Shown here piece by piece: positions 24,087-35,330 of a stretch of 64,000 nucleotides of DNA. The stretch is from Campylorhamphus procurvoides (taxonomy: Eukaryota; Chordata; Aves; Passeriformes; Dendrocolaptidae), in contig WBMV01006647.1 in assembly GCA_013396655.1 (NCBI GenBank), positions 127,221 to 191,220 of the forward strand, written 5' to 3'. Made by a program: the position numbers and the translations under genes. How positions within the stretch are numbered: the stretch's first letter is position 1; each line of letters starts with the position of its first letter. A model generated the notes under the pieces. It did no database searches, had not been told where the DNA came from, and worked only from the letters and a program-made list of their open reading frames with translations.

Positions 24087-24660
24087 CTCTAAATATTCCT
24101 TTCTGTCTGGAACCCAGGCTGCAGAGTTCAGGGTTAGTTTTGGACATTTAGAAACACCTTGGGCTCCAGAGGGAAAACCTGTGTGAGTAAGAAGGGAAGA
24201 GGTTGGGAAGACTGGCACAAAGTCTGCTTTTAGTTTTGGGAGATAAAACGAGATGGGTTTTGGTGTCCTGGGAGAGAAGCATTTCCTGGATGGCTCCTTT
24301 GCTCCTTCCTCGTGTCTCTGGACCCCTCCAGGAGGGCTGGGAAGTGAAGCCTGAGAGAACCTTGGGGCTGAGGGTCCCTTTGATGCCTCCTGCAACAAGT
24401 GAGATGAGGACTATGGCAGCAAAGGGGATATTGGCCTGGTAAAGGGGATTGGTTTATAGGGAAAGAGGAGGGAATAATTCCCCCAGGCTGCAGAAAAGCT
24501 TGGCGATGCAATTTGGGTGACAAATGTGTGGGTGATAAGGGGTTGGGGGCATGGGAGTTGTGTGGGCAAATGATGTCCCAGTAAAGTGGGGACTTGCTTC
24601 TCCTTTATGTTAGAGCCAGAAAAGCAGAAATTTTGCTCTATTGTACTATGTTTCACTTTA
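24087..24660. other. Unannotated single-copy DNA
   Basis: Ordinary mixed sequence between a CR1 tail and the minisatellite. No gene is seen; several overlapping frames in the GC-richer part are unsupported. Confidence 0.5.
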
Positions 24661-25284
24661 TTTTTTCCTTAATTTGTTTTTTCCTTAATTTGTTTTTTCC
24701 TTAATTTGTTTTTTCCTTAATTTGTTTTTTCCTTAATTTGTTTTTTCCTTAATTTGTTTTTTCCTTAATTTGTTTTTTCCTTAATTTGTTTTTTCCTTAA
24801 TTTGTTTTTTCCTTAATTTGTTTTTTCCTTAATTTGTTTTTTCCTTAATTTGTTTTTTCCTTAATTTGTTTTTTCCTTAATTTGTTTTTTCCTTAATTTG
24901 TTTTTTCCTTAATTTGTTTTTTCCTTAATTTGTTTTTTCCTTAATTTGTTTTTTCCTTAATTTGTTTTTTCCTTAATTTGTTTTTTCCTTAATTTGTTTT
25001 TTCCTTAATTTGTTTTTTCCTTAATTTGTTTTTTCCTTAATTTGTTTTTTCCTTAATTTGTTTTTTCCTTAATTTGTTTTTTCCTTAATTTGTTTTTTCC
25101 TTAATTTGTTTTTTCCTTAATTTGTTTTTTCCTTAATTTGTTTTTTCCTTAATTTGTTTTTTCCTTAATTTGTTTTTTCCTTAATTTGTTTTTTCCTTAA
25201 TTTGTTTTTTCCTTAATTTGTTTTTTCCTTAATTTGTTTTTTCCTTAATTTGTTTTTTCCTTAATTTGTTTTTTCCTTAATTTG
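24661..25284. repeat. 16-bp minisatellite, 39 identical units
   Basis: The unit TTTTTTCCTTAATTTG repeats without a visible change from 24661 to 25284, exactly 624 bases or 39 units. The pattern recurs in step with every fourth 60-base line. Every frame of both strands meets TAA within each period or two, so it cannot code. The absence of variants implies recent expansion or strong homogenisation, and copy number is probably polymorphic. The opposite strand is purine-rich (CAAATTAAGGAAAAAA). Confidence 0.98.
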
Positions 25285-25455
25285 TTTTTTCCTTTATTTG
25301 TTTTTTTCCTTTATTTGTTTTTTTTTCTTTATTTGTTTTTTCCTTTATTTGTTTTTTCTTTGTTTTTTTTCCTTTATTTGTTTTTTCCCCTTTATTTGTT
25401 TTTTCCCCTTTATTTGTTTTTTTTTCCCTTTATTTGTTTTTTCCTTTCTTTTACT
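25285..25455. repeat. Degenerate edge of the minisatellite
   Basis: After the last perfect unit, about ten further units appear with CTTTATTTG in place of CTTAATTTG and T/C runs of varying length. This is the classic pattern of a variable flank beside a homogeneous core. Chance open frames of Phe/Leu/Cys-rich sequence cross it and are meaningless. Confidence 0.95.
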
Positions 25456-25925
25456 TTTTCAAGGTAAAAAGATCACGGAAAGAGCACTATTGGATGCTTT
25501 TAAACTCACCTGACCCTTTTAGCAGCAGCTCTTGCTCCTTCCCTGCCTTGTCTTTGGTGGGACGGGCTCTTCTCAACTCCCCACGGACAAAGTGCTTTTC
25601 CCCGGGCTGTTTGTCACCCTTATGGCCCTCAGACAGCACAAATACCCAAATATCCCTGTTTTATCCCAATTTTATCCCCTTCAGTGCCTGCTGCAGTGAT
25701 GAGAGGAGACCCTTCCTTGACACCTCAGTTTTCCACAGCATCCCGAATTAAACACAAAGGCTGATTTAGTCTTGAAGCTCCTGGGGAAGAGATAATTGTT
25801 CTTTTATTATTCCAATAGATCCAAATCAAATCAGCGTGCCCGTCTGAAATGGGGAGGTTTTCAGCTGCAGGAGAGGTACAGCGATTCCTTTGCACTCTCA
25901 CCAAATGGCACACTAAAAAAAGGCA
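25456..25925. other. Unannotated single-copy DNA
   Basis: No repeat or gene. Mixed-composition sequence follows the minisatellite; short frames only. Confidence 0.5.
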
Positions 25926-26240
25926 GAAAGCAGCTCATTTTCTAGGCTGTTTGTTTTGCGTATCCTCTTTGGATTGATAAATATTTATATTCGGATGTGG
26001 GATTCAGGGGGAGCAGCAGCCACAGCAGCAACGACCCCCTGAAGTATCACTTGATCTTAAAAGGGCTCGTTTTTTTGTGTGTGTGCAAAAAGTGTGCAAA
26101 TATTTACACAAGCAAAGGTGCAATTCCGGATGCAAACCAAATCCTCATGGCAGTTGTGCATCTGAAATGTCATTTTTATATGCAAATACCTGAATAATGA
26201 TGCTAAAAGAGTTACTAGCACTGACTTGCCACCTGTGGTA
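25926..26240. promoter_or_regulatory. Candidate conserved non-coding block
   Basis: Repeat-free sequence with TTGATAAATATTTATATTC near 25974, TGTGCAAATATTTACAC near 26092 (forkhead-like TATTTAC) and TATGCAAATAC (POU octamer-like) near 26180. The word density suggests an enhancer, but conservation is untested. Confidence 0.3.
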
Positions 26241-26389
26241 TCTGGGAAAGAGCTGGAATAATTGTGGATAAACCCCTGTGAGTCCCTGCACGTTGGAACA
26301 GAGATACTTGTGGATTGTTCTGAGAAAAAATGGTGAAACTTGCTGTTGTCAGAAAACTTCTGCCTTCATCCACATGTGAAGGGTTTAAG

Positions 26390-26606
26390 AATGAGAGGAG
26401 GTTTAGGCTGGATTTCAGGAAGGAATTGCTGGCTGTGAGGGTGGGGAGGCTCTGCCATGGGTTGTCCCATCCCTGAAGTGTCCAAGATCACATTGGACAG
26501 GGTTTGGAGCAACCTGGGCTAGTGGAAGGTGTCCCTGCCATGGCAGGGGGTGGAAGGAGATGGTCTTGAAGGTCCCTTCCAGCCCAAACCATCCTGGAAT
26601 TCTGTG
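26390..26606 (+). mobile_element. CR1 LINE 3' fragment
   Basis: Begins with gaggaggtttaggctgg, then the gagggtggggaggctctgcc segment, a tail with ctgccatggcaggggg and a ccaaaccatcctggaattctg end. About 215 bases, 5'-truncated. Confidence 0.93.
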
Positions 26607-26722
26607 ATGCCACAAACCTTCCCCTTCTGTCCCTTCCCCACTGTCACACCTTTGAAGAGCAGGACAGATCAGCCCCTCCTGTTTCACTGCCCGCTTGCCA
26701 TTCCCAGAATGGTGGTTAACTT

Positions 26723-26752
26723 ATTAAATAAAATAAATTAAAGTAAAATAAA
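26723..26752. repeat. A-rich low-complexity tract
   Basis: Tandem AAATAAA/AAAGTAA-like words, 16 bp before the long palindrome. Confidence 0.75.
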
Positions 26753-26767
26753 ATGTCCACAGATTTT

Positions 26768-26798
26768 GTGCCCCAATTAGCAGTGCTAATTGGGGCAC
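26768..26798. repeat. 31-bp near-perfect palindrome (15-bp arms)
   Basis: The arm GTGCCCCAATTAGCA is followed by a single G and then its exact reverse complement. The arms stop at 26768 and 26798; the next flanking bases do not pair. Each arm contains CAATTAG, a homeodomain-type core, so the site could bind a homeodomain dimer, or simply extrude as a cruciform. The sequence shows the palindrome directly; function is inference. Confidence 0.95.
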
Positions 26799-27087
26799 GC
26801 AGGGAAATTGCACTCTACCCTGTGGAGATTGTCAGCCAGTCAACCAGATCACTGAGTCACCACTGTGACCCTGAGTTACTATTTAATCAGGTGCAAAATC
26901 AGAGGAGGTCCCTCCAGGAAGGACACACTCCTGCTACTGGGTATCGATGAGAGAACCTGCCTGGGGGTTTGTCCTCCCTTTTCCTTTCTTTCCCTTTTTT
27001 CTTTTTCTTTTTTTTTTAAAGGCTAGACTTTAAAATAAACCCCTGAATAGTTGGAAAGGAGCTTGCTGGAAATGGAGTATTTTAAAG

Positions 27088-27321
27088 TAAAAGAGGGTTG
27101 GTTTAGAATGGATATAAGGCAGAAGTTTTTTTACAAGGAGGGTGGGCAGGGAAGCTGTGGCTGCTCCTGGATCACTGGGAGTGTCCAAGGCCAGGTTGGA
27201 CAGGGCTTGGAGCAACCTGGGCTGGTGGAAGGTGTCCCTGCCCATGGCAGGACTGGATGAACTTTAAAAGTCCCTGTTAAACCAAATTATTCTACCATTC
27301 TGTGATTATACAATTCTGTGT
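27088..27321 (+). mobile_element. CR1 LINE 3' fragment with terminal repeats
   Basis: Includes ggtttagaatggatataagg (a diverged ORF2 end), agggtgggcagggaagctg, and ends with attctgtgattatacaattctgtg-type terminal octamers. The terminus identifies it as CR1. Confidence 0.93.
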
Positions 27322-27700
27322 TCACATGCTGAGGAAGATTAGGGTTTGATGAGTGCAGTCAGGCCCTTTAGAGAGATATTTTAATTAAAAAAGTACCATT
27401 TCATCAGCAGGACAGGAGCAAGCTGAGTGTGGTGACAGTGGGATGAGGGTGCTGGGTGCCCTCCCTGCCAGTAGATCCAGTGCCAGGGAAAGGGACCTGG
27501 GAATTAAACCTGGGCTGTTGCCTTCAAATATTATAATGCAGCAAGATAAGCACAAGTTTGAGACAAAACCTTCAGTGTCTTGGCAAAGCACAAGATTTCA
27601 TTTGTCCATCCAAATACTTCCTAAACTGAGTCTTCCTGGATTGGGGAAGGGGGGTAAAGCCACCAGCATGGTGACCTTTTGGTTCACTGCTCAAAAATAC

Positions 27701-27752
27701 TGGAATCACAGAATGGTTTGGGCTTGAAGAGACCTTAAAAATCATCCAAAAA
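27701..27752 (-). mobile_element. CR1 3' terminus remnant
   Basis: A 50-base minus-strand end: tggaatcacagaatggtttg followed by gaagagaccttaaaaatcatc. Too short to subclassify. Confidence 0.85.
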
Positions 27753-28405
27753 GTTTGAGGTGTATTCAGAAAAGTTGTCCCTGGTCTCAGCCTAACCCAG
27801 GGGCTGGGAGGAGAGCAAAGCTCCTCACTAAAACCCATCGGGAAGAAAATCTGAAGTTCATTTGGTTTTGCAGGTTTTGGTGCATTTTTGACCCGTCAGG
27901 TAGCACAAAAGGCAAGGCTGGTGTTGTGAGAGGGCAGTGCAGGTGATGCTGCCCATCCCTTTCCTGAGGGAAAAGGGCTGAGAAGTCCCTGGGCCATTTA
28001 GTTCTTCAGGGATAAAATGTCATTCCATATTTTGTGATGTCATGGAATCCCCAGGAGTCACTTCAGGTCCATTCCGCTGCCTGGGGTAAAACAAAACTAG
28101 GCTTCTCTAGTTGCCAAACAATTATTATTTATTTTAAAATATGATTCATTCAGTCAAGCTTTTTCTACTTTTGTTATTTTTACTTTCAGTGTCCTCCCAT
28201 GGGTGGTCTCCTTATACCCTGATGCTTGTGAAAGATGGAGGCATTTTCCTCCAACATGCAAATAAGGAAATAACATCTGAAAGTCCTTTCTCAAAACTCA
28301 TGTCTGGGTTCTGTAGCACAAAAATCACTAAATCCAGAACGGAGAACTCACTCCTCTTTCCCCCCTCCAGGTGATGGGCAATTAAAAAGCATTTTGGGGT
28401 GGCTT
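27753..28405. other. Unannotated single-copy DNA
   Basis: No gene or repeat seen; ordinary sequence up to the start of the second duplicated block. Confidence 0.5.
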
Positions 28406-28507
28406 GGAGTCAATTTTGATGTGATGGGGGAATATTTGTCATTCAAAGATGTGTTTTGACTACAAACATTTCTGGTTCTTGAAGGAAGAAGTGACCAGTC
28501 AGAAGAG

Positions 28508-28712
28508 TTTGGGTTGGGAAAGTCCCTTGGGATCGAGTCCAACCATCCCCCAGCATTGCCAAGGCCACCACTGCCCCATGTCCCCAAGTGCCACATCCAC
28601 AGGGCTGTTAAATCCCTCCAGGGATGCAGTTTCTATGAAGAAATTCTCCAAATATCCCACCTAAAGCTCCCGTGGCACAGCCTGAGGCCATTTCCTCTTG
28701 TCCTGTTTCTTG
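28508..28712 (-). mobile_element. CR1 LINE 3' fragment (duplication copy A)
   Basis: Plus strand has gtttgggttgggaaagtcc, ccaaggccaccactgcccc and ccaagtgccacatcc, then continues into the ORF2-end region (ctgaggccatttcctcttg). It is the same insertion as at 30704-30908. Confidence 0.93.
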
Positions 28713-29379
28713 CATTGATGATTCGCACTTTAAATTCTCTCTGCTCTGACCCTGTGATTTTAAAGCTCTTTTTCTGCACATTCTGCAGAACTCAACACCC
28801 AACGTTCCCCTCTCTGGGCTGTGAATTTCTTCCAGTCCCTCCTGGAGATGATGATGGGTTCCAGCAGGAGCCAAAATGTTCCAAAAGCTCCCCAAAAACA
28901 CACACTGGGATCTGAGAAAGGCACTCCTAGAGAAGTAGCTGTCCTGCCACTTATAGAATTCATAATATACCTGTAAACTTCTAAAAAACTCAGCCAGGTG
29001 TTCAGAGGAGAAATCATTTCTACCCCAGGATCCATTTGTGAGAATCACTTGTTAATTGCTGTTGATCTTTGAAGATCTGCCCTGATATTTTGACCCCAAA
29101 GCTCTCTGTGTGTTATAATAAGGTTATAATAAATAATAATAATTGTGAGCTCAATTATGCCCTGTGTGCTGTCTCCCTTATATATTTATATAACTTTAAG
29201 CACCGTGTCTTTGGAATTTCTCTCCATTTTTCGGGAAGTGGTGGTGTTGTATTGCAAGCTGCACCACACATAGGGCACATAATGTTATAAATATTATCAT
29301 ATTTACCACAAAATGGGTAAATTCCATCTATATTACAGGTTAAATCTTTCTTTTCCCTATTCTTTGACATCACCGTGTC

Positions 29380-30060
29380 TTGCTGTAAATAATTAGATCC
29401 ACTAGATGGTGGTAAAGACCATCGACTTCATCCTCCTGCATCGAGAAAATTAAATAAATACGAGAATGAAAGTTAAGGGTACACTAAAAAAACCCCAAAT
29501 TCAACCCCAAAGTCGTGCCTAAGAACATCCTCACCCCTCTGTGTTGAAACTGGAGCAGGAGGGAGCAGCGATGCTTTGGGGCAGAATTACTGTACGATGA
29601 GGAGCTCCCCGAATTAAACACTTTTGTCAGGATAAATATCGAGGAAGATGATTATGAATCATTGTGGCAAGTTTTAATACAGATCAGAACCCAAATTAAT
29701 CCTGCTCTAACTCATGGATCGTGGCTCTCCTTTGCCTCAGATACAAATGAATAGTAAACAATATTTTGGCAATTTTTAGGTTAATCATGTAGAACTGATT
29801 GCTCGAGAAGAATGCTATTATCATTTAGCCAATTTATCCCCTACCCTGTGACAAATGAAAATTAATGTTGCTGTTTTTAAGATATCAAATGGGTCATGAT
29901 TTTAAGAAAAATGATTCCCCCTAAAGAGAACTGATAATGATGGCTAAAGGCAGGGAGAGCCGAGCAAGTTAGCAACATTCATAATTCCTTAAATAAATTC
30001 AGTGGGAAAGCAAAGAGGGCTCGGGCTGTCGGATGGCTAAACAGGCAGCACTTGAGGTAT
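29380..30060. promoter_or_regulatory. Candidate conserved non-coding element (copy A)
   Basis: Repeat-free AT-rich block with TAAATAATTAGATCC near 29384, GAAAATTAATGTTGC near 29856 and ATTCCTTAAATAAATTC near 29980. It contains no open frame of note. Texture is of a gene-desert enhancer. The few copy A/B differences fall mostly outside it (one cluster near 29600), which fits constraint, but the numbers are too small to weigh. Confidence 0.35.
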
Positions 30061-30594
30061 TATTTTGGGGGGGTCTTTGGTTGTTGGTTTAACATTCCAT
30101 GTTAATTATTAGTCATTTCTCATTAAAAAGGGCATGATTGATGGTGTCCCTGCATTTAGCAGCACAAAGGAGATTTTTGGAGGTGAACGTGGTGTGGTTT
30201 TGGTGAAGATGTGACAGTTTATATTCCACAATCAGTTTTCTTGGTGGTTAAGAGGTGTCAAGTCTGCCTCTGCTGCTTCAGTGAGACAAACCAGTGTCCA
30301 TTTATTATTATATTATTGATATATTGTTATCTTATTGATGAGTATTGACAAATGGATGTTTTGTGATGAGCAGCAGAGGGAATATAATGAAAATTGCTAC
30401 AGGCGTTTCCAACAGGTGGGGAGTGAGGACCACAACCCAACCAGGCAGGGGATGGAGACTTTGAGGGCAAGAAGGCATTCTCCAGTCTAGAAAGATGAGT
30501 TTTAGATCATGGAACTGTCTCAAAATCAGGCCATGCCAAGGGGTGAGGAAAAGATGAGTTGATTTCCCTTTGAATCCTATTCCCTCGTGGAGAG

Positions 30595-30595
30595 N
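30595..30595. other. Single-N assembly gap
   Basis: One N separates the two copies of the 2.2-kb block. The six bases after it (ggggat) do not match the start of copy A, as if a few low-quality bases remain at a contig end. Confidence 0.9.
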
Positions 30596-30703
30596 GGGGA
30601 TGGAGTCAATTTTGATGTGATGGGGGAATATTTGTCATTCAAAGATGTGTTTTGACTACAAACATTTCTGGTTCTTGAAGGAAGAAGTGACCAGTCAGAA
30701 GAG

Positions 30704-30908
30704 TTTGGGTTGGGAAAGTCCCTTGGGATGGAGTCCAACCATCCCCCAGCACTGCCAAGGCCACCACTGCCCCTTGTCCCCAAGTGCCACATCCACAGGG
30801 CTGTTAAATCCCTCCAGGGATGCAGTTTCTATGAAGAAATTCTCCAAATATCCCACCTAAAGCTCCCGTGGCACAGCCTGAGGCCATTTCCTCTTGTCCT
30901 GTTTCTTG
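30704..30908 (-). mobile_element. CR1 LINE 3' fragment (duplication copy B)
   Basis: Second copy of the CR1 at 28508-28712, carried by the duplicated block. It differs at three visible bases. It does not represent an independent insertion. Confidence 0.93.
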
Positions 30909-31558
30909 CATTGATGATTCGCACTTTAAATTCTCTCTGCTCTGACCCTGTGATTTTAAAGCTCTTTTTCTGCACATTCTGCAGAACTCAACACCCAACG
31001 TTCCCCTCTCTGGGCTGTGAATTTCTTCCAGTCCCTCCTGGAGATGATGATGGGTTCCAGCAGGAGCCAAAATGTTCCAAAAGCTCCCCAAAAACACACA
31101 CTGGGATCTGAGAAAGGCACTCCTAGAGAAGTAGCTGTCCTGCCACTTATAGAATTCATAATATACCTGTAAACTTCTAAAAAACTCAGCCAGGTGTTCA
31201 GAGGAGAAATCATTTCTACCCCAGGATCCATTTGTGAGAATCACTTGTTAATTGCTGTTGATCTTTGAAGATCTGCCCTGATATTTTGACCCCAAAGCTC
31301 TCTGTGTGTTATAATAAGGTTATAATAAATAATAATAATTGTGAGCTCAATTATGCCCTGTGTGCTGTCTCCCTTATATATTTATATAACTTTAAGCACC
31401 GTGTCTTTGGAATTTCTCTCCATTTTTGGGGAAGTGGTGGTGTTGTACTGCAAGCTGCAACACACATAAATATTATCATATTTACCACAAAATGGGTAAA
31501 TTCCATCTATATTACAGGTTAAATCTTTCTTTTCCCTATTCTTTGACATCACCGTGTC

Positions 31559-32239
31559 TTGCTGTAAATAATTAGATCCACTAGATGGTGGTAAAGACCA
31601 TCGACTTCATCCTCCTGCATCGAGAAAATTAAATAAATACGAGAATGAAAGTTAAGGGTACACTAAAAAAACCCCAAATTCAACCCCAAAGTCGTGCCTA
31701 AGAACATCCTCACCCCTCTGTGTTGAAACTGGAGCAGGAGGGAGCAGCGATGCTTTGGGGCAGAATTACTGTACGATGAGGAACCTCCCAAATTAAACAC
31801 TTTTGTCAGGATAAATATCGAGGAAGATGATTATGAATCATTGTGGCAAGTTTTAATACAGATCAGAACCCAAATTAATCCTGCTCTAACTCATGGATCG
31901 TGGCTCTCCTTTGCCTCAGATACAAATGAATAGTAAACAATATTTTGGCAATTTTTAGGTTAATCATGTAGAACTGATTGCTCGAGAAGAATGCTATTAT
32001 CATTTAGCCAATTTATCCCCTACCCTGTGACAAATGAAAATTAATGTTGCTGTTTTTAAGATATCAAATGGGTCATGATTTTAAGAAAAATGATTCCCCC
32101 TAAAGAGAACTGATAATGATGGCTAAAGGCAGGGAGAGCCGAGCAAGTTAGCAACATTCATAATTCCTTAAATAAATTCAGTGGGAAAGCAAAGAGGGCT
32201 CGGGCTGTCGGATGGCTAAACAGGCAGCACTTGAGGTAT
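31559..32239. promoter_or_regulatory. Candidate conserved non-coding element (copy B)
   Basis: Copy of 29380-30060 within the second duplicate. See the copy A entry for the words that suggest regulation. Four of the base differences between the copies cluster near 31782-31790. Confidence 0.35.
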
Positions 32240-32773
32240 TATTTTGGGGGGGTCTTTGGTTGTTGGTTTAACATTCCATGTTAATTATTAGTCATTTCTC
32301 ATTAAAAAGGGCATGATTGATGGTGTCCCTGCATTTAGCAGCACAAAGGAGATTTTTGGAGGTGAACGTGGTGTGGTTTTGGTGAAGATGTGACAGTTTA
32401 TATTCCACAATCAGTTTTCTTGGTGGTTAAGAGGTGTCAAGTCTGCCTCTGCTGCTTCAGTGAGACAAACCAGTGTCCATTTATTATTATATTATTGATA
32501 TATTGTTATCTTATTGATGAGTATTGACAAATGGATGTTTTGTGATGAGCAGCAGAGGGAATATAATGAAAATTGCTACAGGCGTTTCCAACAGGTGGGG
32601 AGTGAGGACCACAACCCAACCAGGCAGGGGATGGAGACTTTGAGGGCAAGAAGGCATTCTCCAGTCTAGAAAGATGAGTTTTAGATCATGGAACTGTCTC
32701 AAAATCAGGCCATGCCAAGGGGTGAGGAAAAGATGAGTTGATTTCCCTTTGAATCCTATTCCCTCGTGGAGAG

Positions 32774-33632
32774 AGGTGCCTCGGTGCCAGCCTGGAGTCA
32801 CCACGGAGCTCGGACCTGCATCTCCTGGGTGTGGGAAGTGCTGCTCTAATTTGCCCAGAAAACAGTTTTAAAAGCTCTTGGCCTTTTGCAGATCCAGAAA
32901 AAAGCCCCACCAGTCCAGCCCTTCTTCTGTAGCTCGGCTGTTTGGGGAGTGATTAATGGACACTCCAGAATCAGTGCTGAGCTTCTTAAGGGAGGGGATG
33001 CTTGGAGTGATTTAAAACAACTTTCCTATTCTTGGTATAAATCCCTTTTCCCCTTTTTAATAATTAAATTGCGTGCTGCAGTTTTATCACAGACTATATA
33101 CCTGTTATTGATTATGTACCTGTGATCAGAACAGAACACCATTGATTTCATACCTATTAGAACAAAACTCCATTGATTTCCACAACTTTTTAAACTGTGG
33201 ATATTTACAGGAGGGGTTTTTTGGGGTTATATGGTATTTATGGATATTTTAGGGTGGAAGATGAACACTCACCTCCTGACTTAGCAAGATTTTTGCTGTC
33301 TGTACAGAGACTGCTTTGCTTCTCTACTGCTCCATTGGCCGAAGCCTTCCATGACTTGAACTTCCCTGAAAAGTCAAATTATTGGGTTTGTGGCCTGAGG
33401 GTGGAACCCAGAGGGGTTTTATGGATTTGAGGAGCTGTCTGGGTACCTGTGGATGCCTGGGCTGCCTCTGAGCCAGGACAGGGTTTCCCACCCAGCTCGA
33501 AGCAGTGAGTGAAGCTCAACGTTGCTGTCTTTGCTTGTTTTGGCCAAAGTTGTTCATGTCTGTCAGCAACAGGGTTTGTTCTGCGTGAAAGGGTTTTTAG
33601 GTGTTTAAATAAAGGGAAGGGAAAGTTCTGGA
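32774..33632. other. Unannotated single-copy DNA
   Basis: No gene. A short two-copy echo (agaacagaacaccattgatttc / agaacaaaactccattgatttc style) occurs at about 33127-33180 with a spacing of about 34 bases. Otherwise ordinary sequence. Confidence 0.5.
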
Positions 33633-33955
33633 AACCTTAGAGCCTTCCAGTGCCTAAAGGGGCTCCAGGAGAGCTGGAGAGGGACTGGGGACAAGGCATG
33701 GAGGGACAGGACACAGGGAATGGCTTCCCAGTGCCAGAGGGCAGGGATGGGTGGGATATTGGGAAGGAATTGGTGGCTGGGAGGGTGGGCAGGCTCTGGC
33801 ACAGGTTGGGCAAAGAAGCTGTGACTGCCCCTGGATCCCTGGGAGTGTCCAAGGCCAGGTTGGAGAAACCTGGGCTGGTGGGAGGTGTCCCTGCCCATGG
33901 CAAGGGGTGGAATGAGGTGAACTTTTAGGTCCCAAACCATTCTGTGATTCTGTGA
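33633..33955 (+). mobile_element. CR1 LINE 3' fragment, well preserved
   Basis: Runs from aaaggggctccaggagagc through gggacaggacacaggg, the tggcacaggttgggcaaag segment and the tail to a perfect-looking ccattctgtgattctgtga end. The preserved double octamer suggests a relatively young copy. Still 5'-truncated. Confidence 0.95.
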
Positions 33956-34859
33956 AACAAATCATTTGAGGGGAGGATTCATGAACCCAGACCACTTGTG
34001 GGGGGGAGCAGCTGTCAGAGACCTGGACACAGAGTTATCTTGATCCACTGTTATAGGATCAGCAATAATTTATACCCATTTCTAGAAACGTGGTTTCCAG
34101 GGAACACATCCCCCACCACTGCTGGGGAGTCCTTTGACATAAGGGGGGTTTTCATAGGTTCAGTGTTTCTGCTGACCCTGGTCGGGTCCAGATACAGAAA
34201 AGCAAGTTTGGAGTTCTCTGTTTTCTTAGGGATGTTTAAAAATCAGCTTCTTGAAGGTGCTTGGCTGCTGCTTCATAAATGGAGTGTCCTTTGCCACATC
34301 CTTAATGGCACTGGAAAGAAAATCCTTGGTGAATGAGGAAATAATTGGTCCTAATGGTCATCAGGAAAATTTGCATATTGTTTCATTTGTTCCTTAGAGG
34401 CCACAGGGAATAAGCCACAAGAGTAAAGGAATTTCAAAAGTTTTCCAAGCAAAAGTAAAGTCAAGTTTCATTGTCCAATTTTCCATTTTTTTAAATCAAG
34501 AAAGTTTCTTGAAGTTATTTTCTTTCCTCCTACTTCATACCTGCAGCAGAAACATGGGAACTCCTGATCTCCCAGTGCTTGCAGTTCCTGGAGGAACAAA
34601 CCAGGTTTTCCCCTCCCAAGGGATTTTCACAAGTCCCAGTTAAAACTTGAGTTGAGGACAATTTCTACATCATGTCTTTCCTCTGAGTTGCTCCTGAAGT
34701 GGCTCCCAAGGCCACAGATTTTCAAAGGGAGTGTTTGAAAACGAGCTCTGAGATTTCTTTCCTAAGCCAGTGTGTCTTTGCAGACTTCCTGTGCTCTTAA
34801 ATTGTGTCACTTAACCAGCAAGTACCGATTTTAGTTAGCACTGAACCAGTTAAAAGGAA
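33956..34859. other. Unannotated single-copy DNA
   Basis: Nothing assignable; no repeats and only short frames. Confidence 0.5.
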
Positions 34860-35330
34860 AACAAAGTATTCTTTTAGCCAACTCCAGCTCCACTCAGGCC
34901 TAAATTATTATTTTTTTCTTCAGAAACGGGCATTCTAATGTGTCACTTTTCAGTTCCAGCTCAATAAACAACCATTTATTTACAATTTTAAAGCAATCTT
35001 CAGCCTAGTCAGGTAAGAATTATTTCAAAAGAATAAAAACATTTTCATTTCCCATCACTGCCAAAACTGAAAAGAACATGAGTTATGAGTCTTGCTGTGT
35101 TGTCTTAAGTTGATTACTGTGGAATGATTAAAAAACTAGCTGTGCTGTCATAGCAGAAGAGTACATTATAAGTGTAATAACAGCTTAGGGATACAATCCA
35201 TCAATGCCGTACTTGGGAGAAGAAAAAAAGTTGATCTATTTCTTTGGTCATCATTTTCAGCATATTAGATGACAAATAATTGTACATTCATCAATAACAA
35301 TAGATTAAAGTTGAAATGATTTATTGCCAT
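34860..35330. promoter_or_regulatory. Candidate conserved non-coding block
   Basis: AT-rich, repeat-free sequence with TAAATTATTATTTTTT near 34901, CAATAAACAACC near 34961 and GACAAATAATTGTAC near 35271. This may be a regulatory element; the only support is texture. Confidence 0.25.

Larger units (their letters stand above)
28406..30594. repeat. Direct duplication 2, copy A (ends at single N)
   Basis: This 2,189-base block recurs at 30602-32773. By eye the copies differ by about ten substitutions and one 17-bp indel (present here at 29273-29289, absent in copy B), which is the level expected between two alleles. Copy A stops at the single N at 30595. It contains a CR1 fragment (28508-28712) and a candidate conserved block (29380-30060), both of which are therefore counted twice in the window. 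Confidence 0.97.
30602..32773. repeat. Direct duplication 2, copy B
   Basis: The 2,172-base partner of 28406-30594. It matches through the sequence that ends copy A (cctattccctcgtggagag) and then continues into unique DNA. If the duplication is artificial, one of the two copies should be removed and the 17-bp difference treated as an allelic indel. Confidence 0.97.

Noticed and set aside
24661..25284. CRISPR-like array
   Set aside because: Repeats are contiguous with no spacers, and the sequence is vertebrate; it is a minisatellite.
25282..25513. Phe/Leu/Cys-rich membrane-like small frames
   Set aside because: They are translations of the T-rich minisatellite edge, not proteins.
28514..31244. 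Pairs of identical frames suggesting a duplicated small gene family
   Set aside because: They lie in the duplicated 2.2-kb block and partly in CR1; identity comes from the N-joined duplication.
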